Shown: positions 42,767 through 52,671, counted from the stretch's first letter. The stretch: 64,000 nucleotides of DNA from Clostridia bacterium (GCA_017621755.1 JAGASL010000006.1:1-64000); one strand, 5' to 3'. Program-made: numbers and translations. Notes: generated by a model from the sequence alone, not told the origin.

Positions 42767-43810
42767 TTATGGTACAATTAACGCCTTAAAACCCTCTGTT
42801 TCTCTGATAGGATCAAAGCAACGGTTGTTATTCAAGCAGCGAATGAAATCATCAACATCGGTTATATCGGAATCGGTAACAGGATGCTCTTGTTCGACAA
42901 GTGAAAATAGCGGAGCTGTGAATCTTATCTTTCTTTGGTGATTTATTTTTGTCATTTCTTCCGCATGGTATCTCGCTTTTTTCAGTTCTTCCAACACGCG
43001 ATCATATTGATGCACTCTGCAAAAATGAAAGGCTTTGCTGATGCAATTATATTGCAAGGTGTTATGGTAGTATTGAAAATTGCCGTCGGGGAACATAATA
43101 TTCAGTATTTTTTCAATGGCATCAAATGCTTCTATGGAGGTTTGACCAAATTTTAATTGAAACAGAAAATCATACAGCTTTGTGTTTGTTAGGTGCTGAC
43201 AATGTTTTTTCTTTTCTTCGCCATCCAAGCACCAACAAAGCAGGTCGTCTCTCTTCTCCTCATTCTCCTCTAATAAAGCATATTTCTTTGCTTCCTCTTT
43301 CTTATGATTAGAACTCAGCGAAAGAACGATGCCGTGCAATGCTTTCTCGTATAAATTTGAATCCTTGGTGTTATCCAAAACCAATTTATAATGTTTGGCA
43401 GAGCTTTCAAGCAAACGCGCATATTCACTCTCATCCGCTATTGGCATGGCAACATAATATTCTGCCGATGCCAACCATTCCACATATTCCATATTTCCGG
43501 GATATTCGGCAACGGCACGCACGGCAATTTGATAATTCTTTTCTTTATCGTCATGTTCCCAATATTTGTGGAATGCTTTGTCAAATTCTTCTTTCCGCAA
43601 ATCTTTTTGATATGTTTCCATTCCAAGCAGATAATCAGTGGTTACGTTGAACAAATTGGCAAGCGGAGGCAATAGAGAAATGTCAGGCATAGCAACATCC
43701 GTTTCCCAACGGCTAACCGCTTGCGGTGAGATAGAAAGAAGCTCGGCGAGGTTTTCCTGTGTCATATTTGCTTCTCGGCGAAGCAATTTTATCGTTTGTC
43801 CAAATGACAT
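42767..43810 (-). CDS. XRE-family regulator with helical C-terminal domain
   Basis: A 347-residue DNA-binding protein. Residues 1-64 form a helix-turn-helix of the XRE/Cro type (MTQENLAELLSISPQAVSRWE) followed by FNVTTDYLLGME. The remaining 280 residues are charged, alpha-helical and repeat-like, similar to tetratricopeptide arrays, and may bind a peptide or protein. Its base composition is more AT-rich than its neighbours, and it is flanked by repeats, so it may be acquired. A ribosome binding site (TTAGGAGA) lies before the ATG. Its targets are unknown. Confidence 0.8.
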   Translation of the reverse strand: MSFGQTIKLLRREANMTQENLAELLSISPQAVSRWETDVAMPDISLLPPLANLFNVTTDYLLGMETYQKDLRKEEFDKAFHKYWEHDDKEKNYQIAVRAVAEYPGNMEYVEWLASAEYYVAMPIADESEYARLLESSAKHYKLVLDNTKDSNLYEKALHGIVLSLSSNHKKEEAKKYALLEENEEKRDDLLCWCLDGEEKKKHCQHLTNTKLYDFLFQLKFGQTSIEAFDAIEKILNIMFPDGNFQYYHNTLQYNCISKAFHFCRVHQYDRVLEELKKARYHAEEMTKINHQRKIRFTAPLFSLVEQEHPVTDSDITDVDDFIRCLNNNRCFDPIRETEGFKALIVP

Positions 43811-43935
43811 ATATATGGTTCTCCTAACTTTGTTACTTGACCGGTCTGTGATTATATTATAGCCGTTTTTGATTATTTGTCCACCTCTCGCTGGTTGAGA
43901 GGGTGTAAATTGAAAATTGAGTAAAGTATATAAAT

Positions 43936-43979
43936 TTGGCGTACCTGCTTTATCGCAGGTACGCCAAGGGTGTTTTTTC
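43936..43979. terminator. Strong hairpin at the end of mrp
   Basis: TTGGCGTACCTGC (43936-43948) is perfectly complementary to GCAGGTACGCCAA (43955-43967), followed on the plus strand by GGGTGTTTTTTC. On the minus strand, where mrp ends, only AAATTTATAT follows. It probably ends mrp, although the T-run points the other way. Confidence 0.55.
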
Positions 43980-43987
43980 TTTTTATT

Positions 43988-44848
43988 TTACTTCGGCAGC
44001 TTTTCGCCGTTGGTAGCGCGCTCAACAGCATCGGCTACCGGCTCGAAGTATTCTGCCTCCATCAGCTCGATCACGCCCTTGTCGCAAAGCGAGGAAAGCT
44101 CGGGGTCGATCGGCAGCTTACCAAGCACGGGAATATGCCGTGCGGCGGCAAATTCATCAATACCGCTATCGCCAAACAGCTTGTGCTCCTTGCCGCAATC
44201 GGGGCAACGGAAGTAGCTCATATTCTCTACGATGCCGAGAATACGGATGCCCATCAGATTGGCCATATTGACAGCCTTATCCACGATCATGGATACCAGC
44301 TGCTGCGGCGATGTAACGATCACGATACCGTCAAGCGGCAGGCTCTGGAATACCGTCAGCGGTACGTCACCCGTTCCGGGAGGCATATCTACGAACATGT
44401 AGTCTACCTCGTTCCAGCAGGTATCCGTCCAGAACTGCTTGACCATGCCGGCGATCACCGGGCCGCGCCAAACAACGGGCTTGCTCTCTTCATCCAGCAG
44501 CAGGTTGGTAGATACTACCTCAATGCCGGTCTTGGTCTGTGCCGGGAACATGCCCATCTCCGAGCCCTCCAGCTGCACGCCGCGCAGGCCAAAGGCACGC
44601 GGGATCGAGGGGCCGGTAATATCGGCATCCAGCACCGCCGTCTTATAGCCACGGCGATTCATCAACGTAGCCAGCGCACAGGTAACGGTGGATTTACCAA
44701 CGCCGCCCTTACCGCTGACAACGCCGATCACACGCTTGACGTTGCTGGCCGCATTTTGCGGCGCAAGCAGATCGGTATTCTTCTGCCCCTTCTCGCGCGA
44801 AGCGCAATTACTGGAGCAGGTGCTACAATTATGTGTACACTCACTCAT
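43988..44848 (-). CDS. Mrp/NBP35-type iron-sulfur carrier ATPase
   Basis: A 286-residue ParA-like ATPase that is thought to carry Fe-S clusters to apoproteins. The deviant Walker A is GKGGVGKST (around residue 47) and a CPDC pair lies in ENMSYFRCPDCGKEHKLFG. The N-terminal 20 residues add an extra cysteine cluster (CTHNCSTCSSNC), common in Clostridial Mrp proteins. It follows the ClpE-type gene after 35 nt. Confidence 0.93.
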   Translation of the reverse strand: MSECTHNCSTCSSNCASREKGQKNTDLLAPQNAASNVKRVIGVVSGKGGVGKSTVTCALATLMNRRGYKTAVLDADITGPSIPRAFGLRGVQLEGSEMGMFPAQTKTGIEVVSTNLLLDEESKPVVWRGPVIAGMVKQFWTDTCWNEVDYMFVDMPPGTGDVPLTVFQSLPLDGIVIVTSPQQLVSMIVDKAVNMANLMGIRILGIVENMSYFRCPDCGKEHKLFGDSGIDEFAAARHIPVLGKLPIDPELSSLCDKGVIELMEAEYFEPVADAVERATNGEKLPK

Positions 44849-44883
44849 ATTTTACCTCTTATCTTTTCGCCGTTTTGGCGTTT

Positions 44884-47184
44884 TTATTGACACTGAATTT
44901 TAATCTTTCCATCCTCGGCTGTCAAGGTAACACGTTGAACAGGCGCGGAATAATGACGAATGACCTCCTCGGCGATCGGATCCTCTACTGTGCTGCGGAT
45001 ATACCGGCGCATATGGCGGGCACCGTACTTAAAGGAATAGGATTCCTTGGCGATCAAGGCAGAAACGGCTTCGTCATAGAAGAGAGTGATGCCGCGGTTA
45101 AGCAGCGCCGCCTTTAACTCCTCTAACATAATAACCGCGATCTGCCCAAAATTTTCTTCGGATAAATGGCGGAAGGTGATAATTTCATCCACACGGTTCA
45201 AGAACTCGGGCCGCAGGAAGGAGGAAAGGGCGCGCTCGGTATTCTCCTTACCGAATTCCGCAACGCTTTCACCGAAGCCGGAAACAGCGCCCGAGCGGGC
45301 AGAGCCGGCATTGGTGGTCATCACGATCAGCGTGTTTTCAAAGTTGACCACGCGCCCTTGCGCATCGGTCACCTTGCCCTCGTCCAGAATCTGCAACAAG
45401 ATATTCAGAACATCAGGGTGGGCTTTTTCAATCTCGTCAAACAGCACGACCGAATACGGGCGCCGCCGGATCTTTTCGGTCAGCTGCCCTGCCTCGTCAT
45501 AGCCCACATAGCCGGGAGGCGCACCGATGATCTTGGAGACCGAGTGCTTTTCCATAAATTCGGACATATCCAGCCGGATCAACGTCTCGGGCTGGTGGAA
45601 CAGATCGGCTGCCAGCACCTTAACCAGCTCTGTCTTACCAACACCGGTAGGACCGGCAAAGATAAAGGAGACGGGCGCGCGTCGCGCGCTGACACCGGCA
45701 CGGCTGCGCTTAATGGCACGGGTGACCGCAGAAACGGCCTCATCCTGCCCAACGATATGCTCGCGCAGGCGATTTTCTAAGCCCTCCAGCCGTTCAAACT
45801 CATCGGCACGTACCGTGCTGGCGGGAATGCCCGTCCAGATCTCGATCACGCCGGCAAGGTCGGCATTGGTCAACGTAACGGCAGCGCAAGCATTTTCCAG
45901 CTCTGCTTGCTTTTCAAGCAGCTGCAGCTCCTTGACCTTTACGTCTGCCATGCGGCGATACTTCTCTTCGTTATCCTCGCCGTCCGGCATACTTTCCACG
46001 GCTGTTTTTTCCTCATACAGCAGTTTCAGCTCATGGTCAACACGGCGCTTCTCGTTGATCGCCACAGAGGAAAGCGAGACGTGCGAAGCAGCCTCGTCCA
46101 ACAGGTCGATCGCTTTATCCGGCAAATACCGATCGGTAATATATCGCTCAGAAAGGATAACGGCATTATACAGCACCGCATCCGGGATAGCGACACCGTG
46201 ATATGTCTCGTAATAATCCTTGATACCGCGAAGAACCTCCACGCTCTCAGAAACAGAAGGCTCATTGACCATAACGGGCTGAAAGCGCCGCTCAAGAGCG
46301 GTATCCTTTTCAATGAACTTACGGTACTCCTTCAGCGTTGTAGCGCCGATGATCTGCACCTCACCGCGTGAAAGCGCGGGCTTGAGGATATTGGCAGCAT
46401 TCATGCTGCCCTCGCCTTCTCCAGCACCAACGATGTTATGCACCTCATCGATCACCAAAATGATGTTGCCTGCCTCCTTCACCTCGTTCAAAAGGCCGAG
46501 CACACGTGATTCAAACTGGCCGCGGAATTGCGTACCCGCTACCAGCGCTGTCAGATCAAGCAAATGAACCTCGGAGCCCTTCAGCCGATACGGCACCTCG
46601 CCGGCCGCAATGCGTGAGGCAAGCGCCTCGGCAATGGCTGTCTTACCAACGCCAGGCTCGCCGATCAGGCAGGGGTTGTTTTTTTGCCGGCGGCAAAGGA
46701 TCTGTATCACGCGCGAAAGCTCTCGCTCGCGTCCAACAATGCGATCCAGCTTTCCATCAGCCGCCTTCTTTGTCAAATTTTGACAGTAGGTGGAAAGGAA
46801 CTTTCTTTTAGGGGCAGCCTTTTTTCCATCACCGGTCTTGGCCTTGCCCTCCTCGCTCTGCTTATCGCGACCATCGCCTGCGGCGGCAGACTGAAAGATC
46901 TTGGGCAACTCAATGGCTGGGGCGCCGCCCTCTTCTTCATTTTCCGCATCAAGAGAGGAAGGCAGATTTTCCTTGTCGCCAAAGAAGCTACCCAGCTCTG
47001 CGCTCATGCGGTCAAAATCATCCTCGCTGATTCCCATCTTGTCAAGCATGTCGTTGACCGGCTTGATACCCAGCTCACGCGCACACTTGAGGCAAATGCC
47101 CTCGTTAACGGTTTTCCCGTCCTCCAATCTGGAAATAAAAACCACCGCAACACGCTGGTGGCATCTTGCACACATTTGCATCAT
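44884..47184 (-). CDS. ClpE-type AAA+ ATPase (Clp family)
   Basis: Hsp100 unfoldase with two AAA+ modules, 766 residues. The N-terminus has a zinc finger (Cys5, Cys8, Cys31, Cys34 from the chosen start) as in ClpE, in place of the double Clp_N domain of ClpC. Walker A motifs are GEPGVGKT and GPTGVGKT, and the middle domain is short. The start is uncertain: TTG at 47196 or ATGs at 47184, 47181 and 47175. It may work with ClpP (29.5 kb). A strong promoter lies upstream, but no CtsR box was found. Confidence 0.88.
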   Translation of the reverse strand: MMQMCARCHQRVAVVFISRLEDGKTVNEGICLKCARELGIKPVNDMLDKMGISEDDFDRMSAELGSFFGDKENLPSSLDAENEEEGGAPAIELPKIFQSAAAGDGRDKQSEEGKAKTGDGKKAAPKRKFLSTYCQNLTKKAADGKLDRIVGRERELSRVIQILCRRQKNNPCLIGEPGVGKTAIAEALASRIAAGEVPYRLKGSEVHLLDLTALVAGTQFRGQFESRVLGLLNEVKEAGNIILVIDEVHNIVGAGEGEGSMNAANILKPALSRGEVQIIGATTLKEYRKFIEKDTALERRFQPVMVNEPSVSESVEVLRGIKDYYETYHGVAIPDAVLYNAVILSERYITDRYLPDKAIDLLDEAASHVSLSSVAINEKRRVDHELKLLYEEKTAVESMPDGEDNEEKYRRMADVKVKELQLLEKQAELENACAAVTLTNADLAGVIEIWTGIPASTVRADEFERLEGLENRLREHIVGQDEAVSAVTRAIKRSRAGVSARRAPVSFIFAGPTGVGKTELVKVLAADLFHQPETLIRLDMSEFMEKHSVSKIIGAPPGYVGYDEAGQLTEKIRRRPYSVVLFDEIEKAHPDVLNILLQILDEGKVTDAQGRVVNFENTLIVMTTNAGSARSGAVSGFGESVAEFGKENTERALSSFLRPEFLNRVDEIITFRHLSEENFGQIAVIMLEELKAALLNRGITLFYDEAVSALIAKESYSFKYGARHMRRYIRSTVEDPIAEEVIRHYSAPVQRVTLTAEDGKIKIQCQ

Positions 47185-47231
47185 ATCACCACACAATTCA
47201 TATAACCAAAAAGTAAAAACCTATCTTGTAT

Positions 47232-47260
47232 ATTATACAGTAGGTTACCCACGGTGTCAA
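47232..47260 (-). promoter_or_regulatory. Promoter of the clpE-type gene
   Basis: On the minus strand: TTGACA (47260-47255), 17-nt spacer, TATAAT (47237-47232), a full consensus match. No GGTCAAA-type CtsR repeat overlaps it. Confidence 0.88.
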
Positions 47261-47310
47261 CAAAAAACCGGTCTCTTTTTTGCCAAAAACGTAAATTCTT
47301 TATGACCATT

Positions 47311-50300
47311 TTACCGCAAGATCACGTTTTCCTTACCAAGCAGGTCACGCAAGCGAGAAAGCAGCCCTTCACTTGCCAAAACGGAAATCCCCTTGGCGGC
47401 CACATACTTTTTGTTGCTGTTATCATATAGGATCAGGGCAGTATTCCCTTTTTCCTTACGCGCCAGGCGAAGCGCTTCTTCGCATCTTGCGTGAGTAAGC
47501 GAGGGCACCTTCAGATACAGCTTGTCCTCTGCCGGGGCCTTGGGCATCTGTACGGCTGATGCTTGATAATCCTCATCCGGCTGCAGGCGCGTGACGGCAG
47601 AAAGAAGCAGCTTTGGCTCTTCCCCCTCACGGATGGAAAGCTCGCCCTCCATATACACCGCATTTTCGACGAGTAGATCTGCCCCCAGGCGGGCCAGCAC
47701 CTTAGGAAACACAACAATCTCCATTTCAGAAAAACGATCGGCTAAGGTGAAAAACGCCATCGGCTCGCCGCTGCGCGTATTCTTGTTCACGCGCTTGGTG
47801 ATCACGCCGGCCACACCGACCCGCTGCTTATCCGCATACCGGTCAGAGGTGCCGGATTCCTCAGAATAGGATTGCATAATATCGCCTATCTGTTCGGCGT
47901 GCAGCGTCTGCACGTGCTTTTTGTAATCATCCAGCAGGTGACCAGAGAAGGACATGCCTGCGCTTTCCTTTTCCAAAATCAGCAATTCCCGCATGCTAAA
48001 TTCAGGCAGATCTGGATATTGGAATTTTGTTTTGGCTGTATCATTCGGCAGCGCGGCAGAAAACAGATCAAGCTGCCCTGTTAAATTCGAGCGGCTTCGC
48101 GCCTGCGCCGCTTCTAAGATCTGCTCGTAGGCAGAAAGCAGCTGGCTGCGCTTTGTTCCCAGACGGTCAAAGGCACCACACTTGACCAGCGCCTCTAACT
48201 GCCGGCGGTTCAGATCCGAGCCGGCCATACGATCGACAAAATCCTCAAAATCGAGAAAATCGCCGTGCTTACGTTCTTGCAAGATCTGCTCAACAAAGGT
48301 TCTGCCCACGTTTTTTATGGCTAAAAGGCCAAATCGGATATGATCGCCCGCCACCGAGAAATGCAAGCGGCTCTCATTGATATCCGGTGCCAGAACGGCA
48401 ATATGCGCCTTTTGACATTCCGCCATATATTCACCCAGCTTACCCGTATCCCCCAGCACTGAGGTCATCAGGGCAGCCATATATTCGCGCGGATAATGGG
48501 CCTTCAAATAAGCGGTGCGGTAGGAGATCACGGCATAGGCCGTTGCATGGCTTTTATTAAAGGCGTAGCTGGCAAAGCTGACCATTTCCTCAAACACCTG
48601 TTCGGCCGCCTGCTGATCAACGCCGCGTGCCAGGCTGCCCTCTACAAACAGCGCGCGCTCAGCCTCCATTACCTCCGGCTTTTTCTTTGCCATGGCACGG
48701 CGAACCACGTCTGCATGGGCAAAGCTGTACCCGGCCAGCTCACGGCAGATCTGCATGACCTGCTCCTGGTATACGATACACCCGTTGGTAACACCCAGAA
48801 TGTCGCGCAAGGCGGGCACGGCATAGCGAACCGGCTCTGTTCCGTTCCTACAGGCAATATAGCGCGGAATAGAATCCATCGGGCCGGGGCGATATAGTGC
48901 GATGGCCGCGATCACGTCCTCTAAATTGGCAGGCTTTAGCTGCGTGAGCAGCTGCTTCATCCCGGCGGACTCTAACTGAAAGACGCCGTTTGTCTGCCCC
49001 TCTGCCATCAGGTGATAGGAGGCCGCATCGTCAAGCGGAATTTTGGAAAGCGAAAAGCCGGGCTCGCGCACGCGAATCTCCTTTTCCGCATTGGAAAGGA
49101 TCGTTAGATAACGCAGGCCAAGAAAATCAAATTTAACAAGGCCAAGCGAGGCAGCCGTATCCATGTCATACTGTGTAACCGTCACGTCACCGTTGACAGA
49201 AAGCGGCACGTAGTAATCGGTCGGGTGCTCGGTAATAACGATGCCGGCGGCGTGAGTCGAGGCGTGGCGAGGCATCCCCTCCAGCGCGCAGGCAACGTCT
49301 AACAGCCGGCGTATCTCAGGCGAGCCATCGTATAACTCACGCAGCTCCTTTTTGGCCATGGCATCGGCTATCGTGACGTTCAGCTCGTGCGGGATCAGGC
49401 GTGCCACGCGATCAACCTCGGCATACGGCATGCCCAGCGCGCGGCCTACGTCACGCACGGCGGCACGGGCCGCCATCGTACCAAAGGTAACGATCTGCGC
49501 TACGTGGTCGGCGCCGTATTTGCGGCGCACGTATTCGATCACCTCGCCACGTCTGTCGTAACAAAAATCGGTATCAAAATCCGGCAGGGACACGCGCTCC
49601 GGGTTCAAAAAGCGCTCAAACAGCAGGTGGTAGCGCAAGGGGTCTACGTCCGTGATCCCGATGCAAAAGGCTACCAGGCTCCCCGCGCCCGAGCCACGGC
49701 CGGGGCCGACCGGAATATCAGAGCGCTTGGCAAACGCGATAAAATCCTGCACGATCAAAAAATACGCGTTAAAGCCCATTTGATCGATCACGGAAAGCTC
49801 ATAACGCAATCGTTCACGATATTCCCCTTCACTCGCGAAGGAAAAATCGATTACGCCGGTCTTTACCTTCTCAGAAAAGCCCTTTTCCGTTAGGTCAAGC
49901 AAGCACTCCTTGTGCGTTCGGCCATCCGGCGGCGTAAAGGTTGGCAGATGGGTCTGCCCGAATATAAAGTCGAAATTACACATATCGGCGATCTTGCCAG
50001 TGTTTTCAACAGCCCCCGGATAATCGGCAAACAGGCGCTGCATCTCTTCGGTGCTTTTATAGTAAAACTCATCCGTTTCAAAGCCGATGGGGCGCCCATC
50101 GGTGATCACATTGCCAGTCTGCACACACAGTAAAATCGCCTGCGTATCCGCATCCTTTTTTTCGATATAGTGCACGTCATTGGTGGCAACCAGACCGATA
50201 CCGGTCTCCTCTGCCATCACGCGCAAGGCCTTTGCTACCGTTTGCTCCTCGGTAAGGCTGTGGTCCTGCACCTCTAAATAAAAATGATCCTTGCCAAAGA

Positions 50301-50793
50301 TCTCCTGTAGCTCTCTTGCGTGCTGCGTGGCACCGTTTATATCGCCTGCCAGGATCAGCTGCGGGATCTTGCCCGCCAGGCAGGCTGAAAGCGCGATCAA
50401 TCCGCGGCTGTGCTTGCGCAGCAGCTCCATATCTACGCGCGGCTTGGCATAAAATCCCTCTGTGAAGCCGGCCGAAACAAGCGCAATTAAGTTGCGGTAA
50501 CCAATTTCATTTTCAACCAAAAGAACAAGGTGATAGGCCGCGGAATCCATCCGCCCCTCACGGTCGTGTCGTGTACGCGGCGCAACGTAGACCTCACAGC
50601 CAATGATCGGCTTTACCCCTTCTTCTACACAGGCGCGATAAAAGGCAACGGCACCGTACATGACGCCATGGTCGGTAATGGCAACAGCAGAGTGCCCTTC
50701 TCTTTTTGCCTTTTTGGGGATTTCCGTTACACGGCAAGCACCGTCCAGCAGGCTATATTCACTATGCAGATGAAGATGAACAAAATCTGCCAC
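47311..50793 (-). CDS. dnaE: DNA polymerase III alpha subunit DnaE
   Basis: Replicative or lagging-strand polymerase of 1160 residues. It has the N-terminal PHP domain (FVHLHLHSEYSLLDGA), the catalytic palm with PDFDTDF, the (HhH)2 region, an OB-fold (VAGVITKRVNKNTRSGEPMAFFTLAD) and a C-terminal part. In Firmicutes it works with PolC. It begins 1 nt after whiA. No clear terminator follows. Confidence 0.96.
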   Translation of the reverse strand: MADFVHLHLHSEYSLLDGACRVTEIPKKAKREGHSAVAITDHGVMYGAVAFYRACVEEGVKPIIGCEVYVAPRTRHDREGRMDSAAYHLVLLVENEIGYRNLIALVSAGFTEGFYAKPRVDMELLRKHSRGLIALSACLAGKIPQLILAGDINGATQHARELQEIFGKDHFYLEVQDHSLTEEQTVAKALRVMAEETGIGLVATNDVHYIEKKDADTQAILLCVQTGNVITDGRPIGFETDEFYYKSTEEMQRLFADYPGAVENTGKIADMCNFDFIFGQTHLPTFTPPDGRTHKECLLDLTEKGFSEKVKTGVIDFSFASEGEYRERLRYELSVIDQMGFNAYFLIVQDFIAFAKRSDIPVGPGRGSGAGSLVAFCIGITDVDPLRYHLLFERFLNPERVSLPDFDTDFCYDRRGEVIEYVRRKYGADHVAQIVTFGTMAARAAVRDVGRALGMPYAEVDRVARLIPHELNVTIADAMAKKELRELYDGSPEIRRLLDVACALEGMPRHASTHAAGIVITEHPTDYYVPLSVNGDVTVTQYDMDTAASLGLVKFDFLGLRYLTILSNAEKEIRVREPGFSLSKIPLDDAASYHLMAEGQTNGVFQLESAGMKQLLTQLKPANLEDVIAAIALYRPGPMDSIPRYIACRNGTEPVRYAVPALRDILGVTNGCIVYQEQVMQICRELAGYSFAHADVVRRAMAKKKPEVMEAERALFVEGSLARGVDQQAAEQVFEEMVSFASYAFNKSHATAYAVISYRTAYLKAHYPREYMAALMTSVLGDTGKLGEYMAECQKAHIAVLAPDINESRLHFSVAGDHIRFGLLAIKNVGRTFVEQILQERKHGDFLDFEDFVDRMAGSDLNRRQLEALVKCGAFDRLGTKRSQLLSAYEQILEAAQARSRSNLTGQLDLFSAALPNDTAKTKFQYPDLPEFSMRELLILEKESAGMSFSGHLLDDYKKHVQTLHAEQIGDIMQSYSEESGTSDRYADKQRVGVAGVITKRVNKNTRSGEPMAFFTLADRFSEMEIVVFPKVLARLGADLLVENAVYMEGELSIREGEEPKLLLSAVTRLQPDEDYQASAVQMPKAPAEDKLYLKVPSLTHARCEEALRLARKEKGNTALILYDNSNKKYVAAKGISVLASEGLLSRLRDLLGKENVILR

Positions 50794-50794
50794 G

Positions 50795-51691
50795 TTATAA
50801 ATCCCCTTTCTTCTTGTTTAGAAGCTCTTCAGCGATCTCTACGATTTTTTTCAGTCTATGATTGAGGCCGGATTTCGTCATGGGCGGATCTGCGGCAGCC
50901 GCCAGTTGAAGAAGCGAAAGATCTGGATATTGCAGCCGCAGGCGCGCTGTTTTTTCAAGCTCAGGCGACAAAAAGGAGAGCTTATTCTCTGCAATCAGCC
51001 TCTCTATCAGCTCGATCTGCCGCATGGCGCTGGCAATGGTCTTATCAATATTGTTGGCGTCGCAATTGGCTAGGCGATTTGCATCATTCCGCATGGCGCG
51101 CTCGATCTTCTGATCCATCACCGTAAAGGTGGCCTGCGTAGCGCCTATATGGGCAAAAAGATCCTCAATAGACGTGCTATCGCGGAAATAAAGCAGCTTT
51201 TCGTTTCTTCGGTCGGCCTGCTTGGGGGCAAGATCAAAGGTCTCTAACAGGGCAGCAAAACCCTCGCGCCGCCGCCCACAGGAGAATTCAAGCCGGTATC
51301 CCGTATCAGGAGCCTTTACACGCCCTGCCGCAAAAAAAGCGCCGGAAAGGAACGCCTTTCGGCAGTTGCCGCATTTTTCAGCAAAAGGAATTTTCAACGT
51401 CTCTCCCTCCAAATCAGAAAGAAACTTTGAGGCAGCACCAGAAGAAAAACATAGCACGTCACCTGCAACCGCCCCCGGGCGCTTCATTCGCTTACTTTCC
51501 CGCGAAAACTGCTCGAATACCAGCCTTTCTACCGTTTCAAACTGCAGCCCCTCATGCAAGGCAACGCAAACGGTATCACCAGAAAGCTCTGCACGCATAT
51601 ATAAAATGCCAAACAAAAAGGCGCGCCTGCAGCAGGCCTTTTTAGAAAGCCCTGCTACGATCTCTTCTTTTACGGCCTCTGTAAACGACAT
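50795..51691 (-). CDS. whiA: WhiA DNA-binding regulator
   Basis: A 298-residue protein with an N-terminal LAGLIDADG-like fold and a C-terminal helix-turn-helix (PDLSLLQLAAAADPPMTKSGLNHRLKKI). WhiA controls sporulation septation genes in Streptomyces and cell division in Bacillus. It overlaps the murB 3' end by 22 nt. The genes rapZ and yvcK, which usually separate murB and whiA, are absent here. Confidence 0.94.
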   Translation of the reverse strand: MSFTEAVKEEIVAGLSKKACCRRAFLFGILYMRAELSGDTVCVALHEGLQFETVERLVFEQFSRESKRMKRPGAVAGDVLCFSSGAASKFLSDLEGETLKIPFAEKCGNCRKAFLSGAFFAAGRVKAPDTGYRLEFSCGRRREGFAALLETFDLAPKQADRRNEKLLYFRDSTSIEDLFAHIGATQATFTVMDQKIERAMRNDANRLANCDANNIDKTIASAMRQIELIERLIAENKLSFLSPELEKTARLRLQYPDLSLLQLAAAADPPMTKSGLNHRLKKIVEIAEELLNKKKGDL

Positions 51692-52626
51692 GTCTCTTCC
51701 TCTTTCACATCTAAAAACTCAATTTCCGGAACAAGGCTGATGCCCAAGGTACCCAAAACGCGCTCCTGCACCAAGCAAACGAGCCGGTGCACATCTCGGG
51801 CGGTTGCGCCCCCTACGTTGACAATAAAGCCGGCATGCTGCTTGGAGATCTGGGCACCGCCGATGGTATAGCCACGTAGGTCACACATGTCGATCATGCG
51901 CCACACCTCGCCCTCCTTCGGCCGGCGAAAAACGCTGCCGGCGCTTGGTAAGGACAAGGGCTGTGCTTCTCTTCTCTTTTTTGTCACCTCGGCAATTCGC
52001 GCGCGTATTCGTTGCGTTTCGGTTGGGGTGCATGCAAAGGTGGCATCTAAAAGGATCCATTCCTTTGTTTTTTGCAGCAGGCTCATACGGTAGGAAAACG
52101 CAAGCTCGTTTTTAGAGAACACGCGTTTTTCCCCGGTGACCGTAGAAAACATGGTAGCCGCCTCTAAGCATGACGCTATATCACTACCATGCGCGCCGGC
52201 ATTCATTTTCACACCGCCGCCGACCGTACCGGGAATGCCGTATAGGCATTCCAGCCCGCCAAGACCTGCGCGAGCCGCCGCCAACACGAGGTCACCCAAG
52301 CGGCATCCGCAATCTGCCTTGATTTTTGTTCCGCTAATTTGAACACCTCGCAACGCGGCCGTTGAAAAAATAACACCGGGAAAGAAACCATCCCCCGGTA
52401 TGATATTACTGCCGCCGCCAAACAAAGCATATGGGATCTGCTTATGCCTTGCTATTAACAAACAGCGGCACAGCGCCTCTTTACTGGCTGGCGTGCAAAC
52501 GGCATCGGCCAAGCCGCCAACGTGCATCGTGCAAAGCTCCGCAAGCGGTACGTTGCGCCGCAATGCAGGCACATCAGAAGCGCTCGATAAAAGACCAAAA
52601 TATTGTTGCCGTGCGAAAATACCCAT
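51670..52626 (-). CDS. murB: UDP-N-acetylenolpyruvoylglucosamine reductase
   Basis: FAD- and NADPH-dependent enzyme that makes UDP-MurNAc for peptidoglycan. The 318 residues contain the FAD-binding LFGGGSNIIPGDG and IPGTVGGGVKMNAGAHG stretches and the late AGSVFRRP with the proton-donating serine. The Shine-Dalgarno GAGGGGG lies 7 nt before the ATG, inside the 3' arm of a 17-bp hairpin. It follows recN after 51 nt. Confidence 0.94.
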   Translation of the reverse strand: MGIFARQQYFGLLSSASDVPALRRNVPLAELCTMHVGGLADAVCTPASKEALCRCLLIARHKQIPYALFGGGSNIIPGDGFFPGVIFSTAALRGVQISGTKIKADCGCRLGDLVLAAARAGLGGLECLYGIPGTVGGGVKMNAGAHGSDIASCLEAATMFSTVTGEKRVFSKNELAFSYRMSLLQKTKEWILLDATFACTPTETQRIRARIAEVTKKRREAQPLSLPSAGSVFRRPKEGEVWRMIDMCDLRGYTIGGAQISKQHAGFIVNVGGATARDVHRLVCLVQERVLGTLGISLVPEIEFLDVKEEETCRLQRP

Positions 52627-52630
52627 ATTC

Positions 52631-52671
52631 TTTCCCCCTCTTTCATACTCATTCTATGAAAGAGGGGGAAA
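52631..52671 (-). promoter_or_regulatory. Hairpin burying the murB Shine-Dalgarno
   Basis: In the minus-strand RNA the segment complementary to 52671-52655 pairs perfectly over 17 bp with that of 52647-52631, around a 7-nt loop. The 3' arm contains AAAGAGGGGGAAA, the only ribosome binding site of murB. It starts 6 nt after the recN stop codon, so a ribosome finishing recN could open it. No U-run follows, so it is not a terminator. Confidence 0.6.

Noticed and set aside
43970..44890. 306-codon open frame antisense to mrp
   Set aside because: The mrp frame has clear ATPase motifs; the antisense frame is rich in His, Arg and Gln with no motif and is a shadow.
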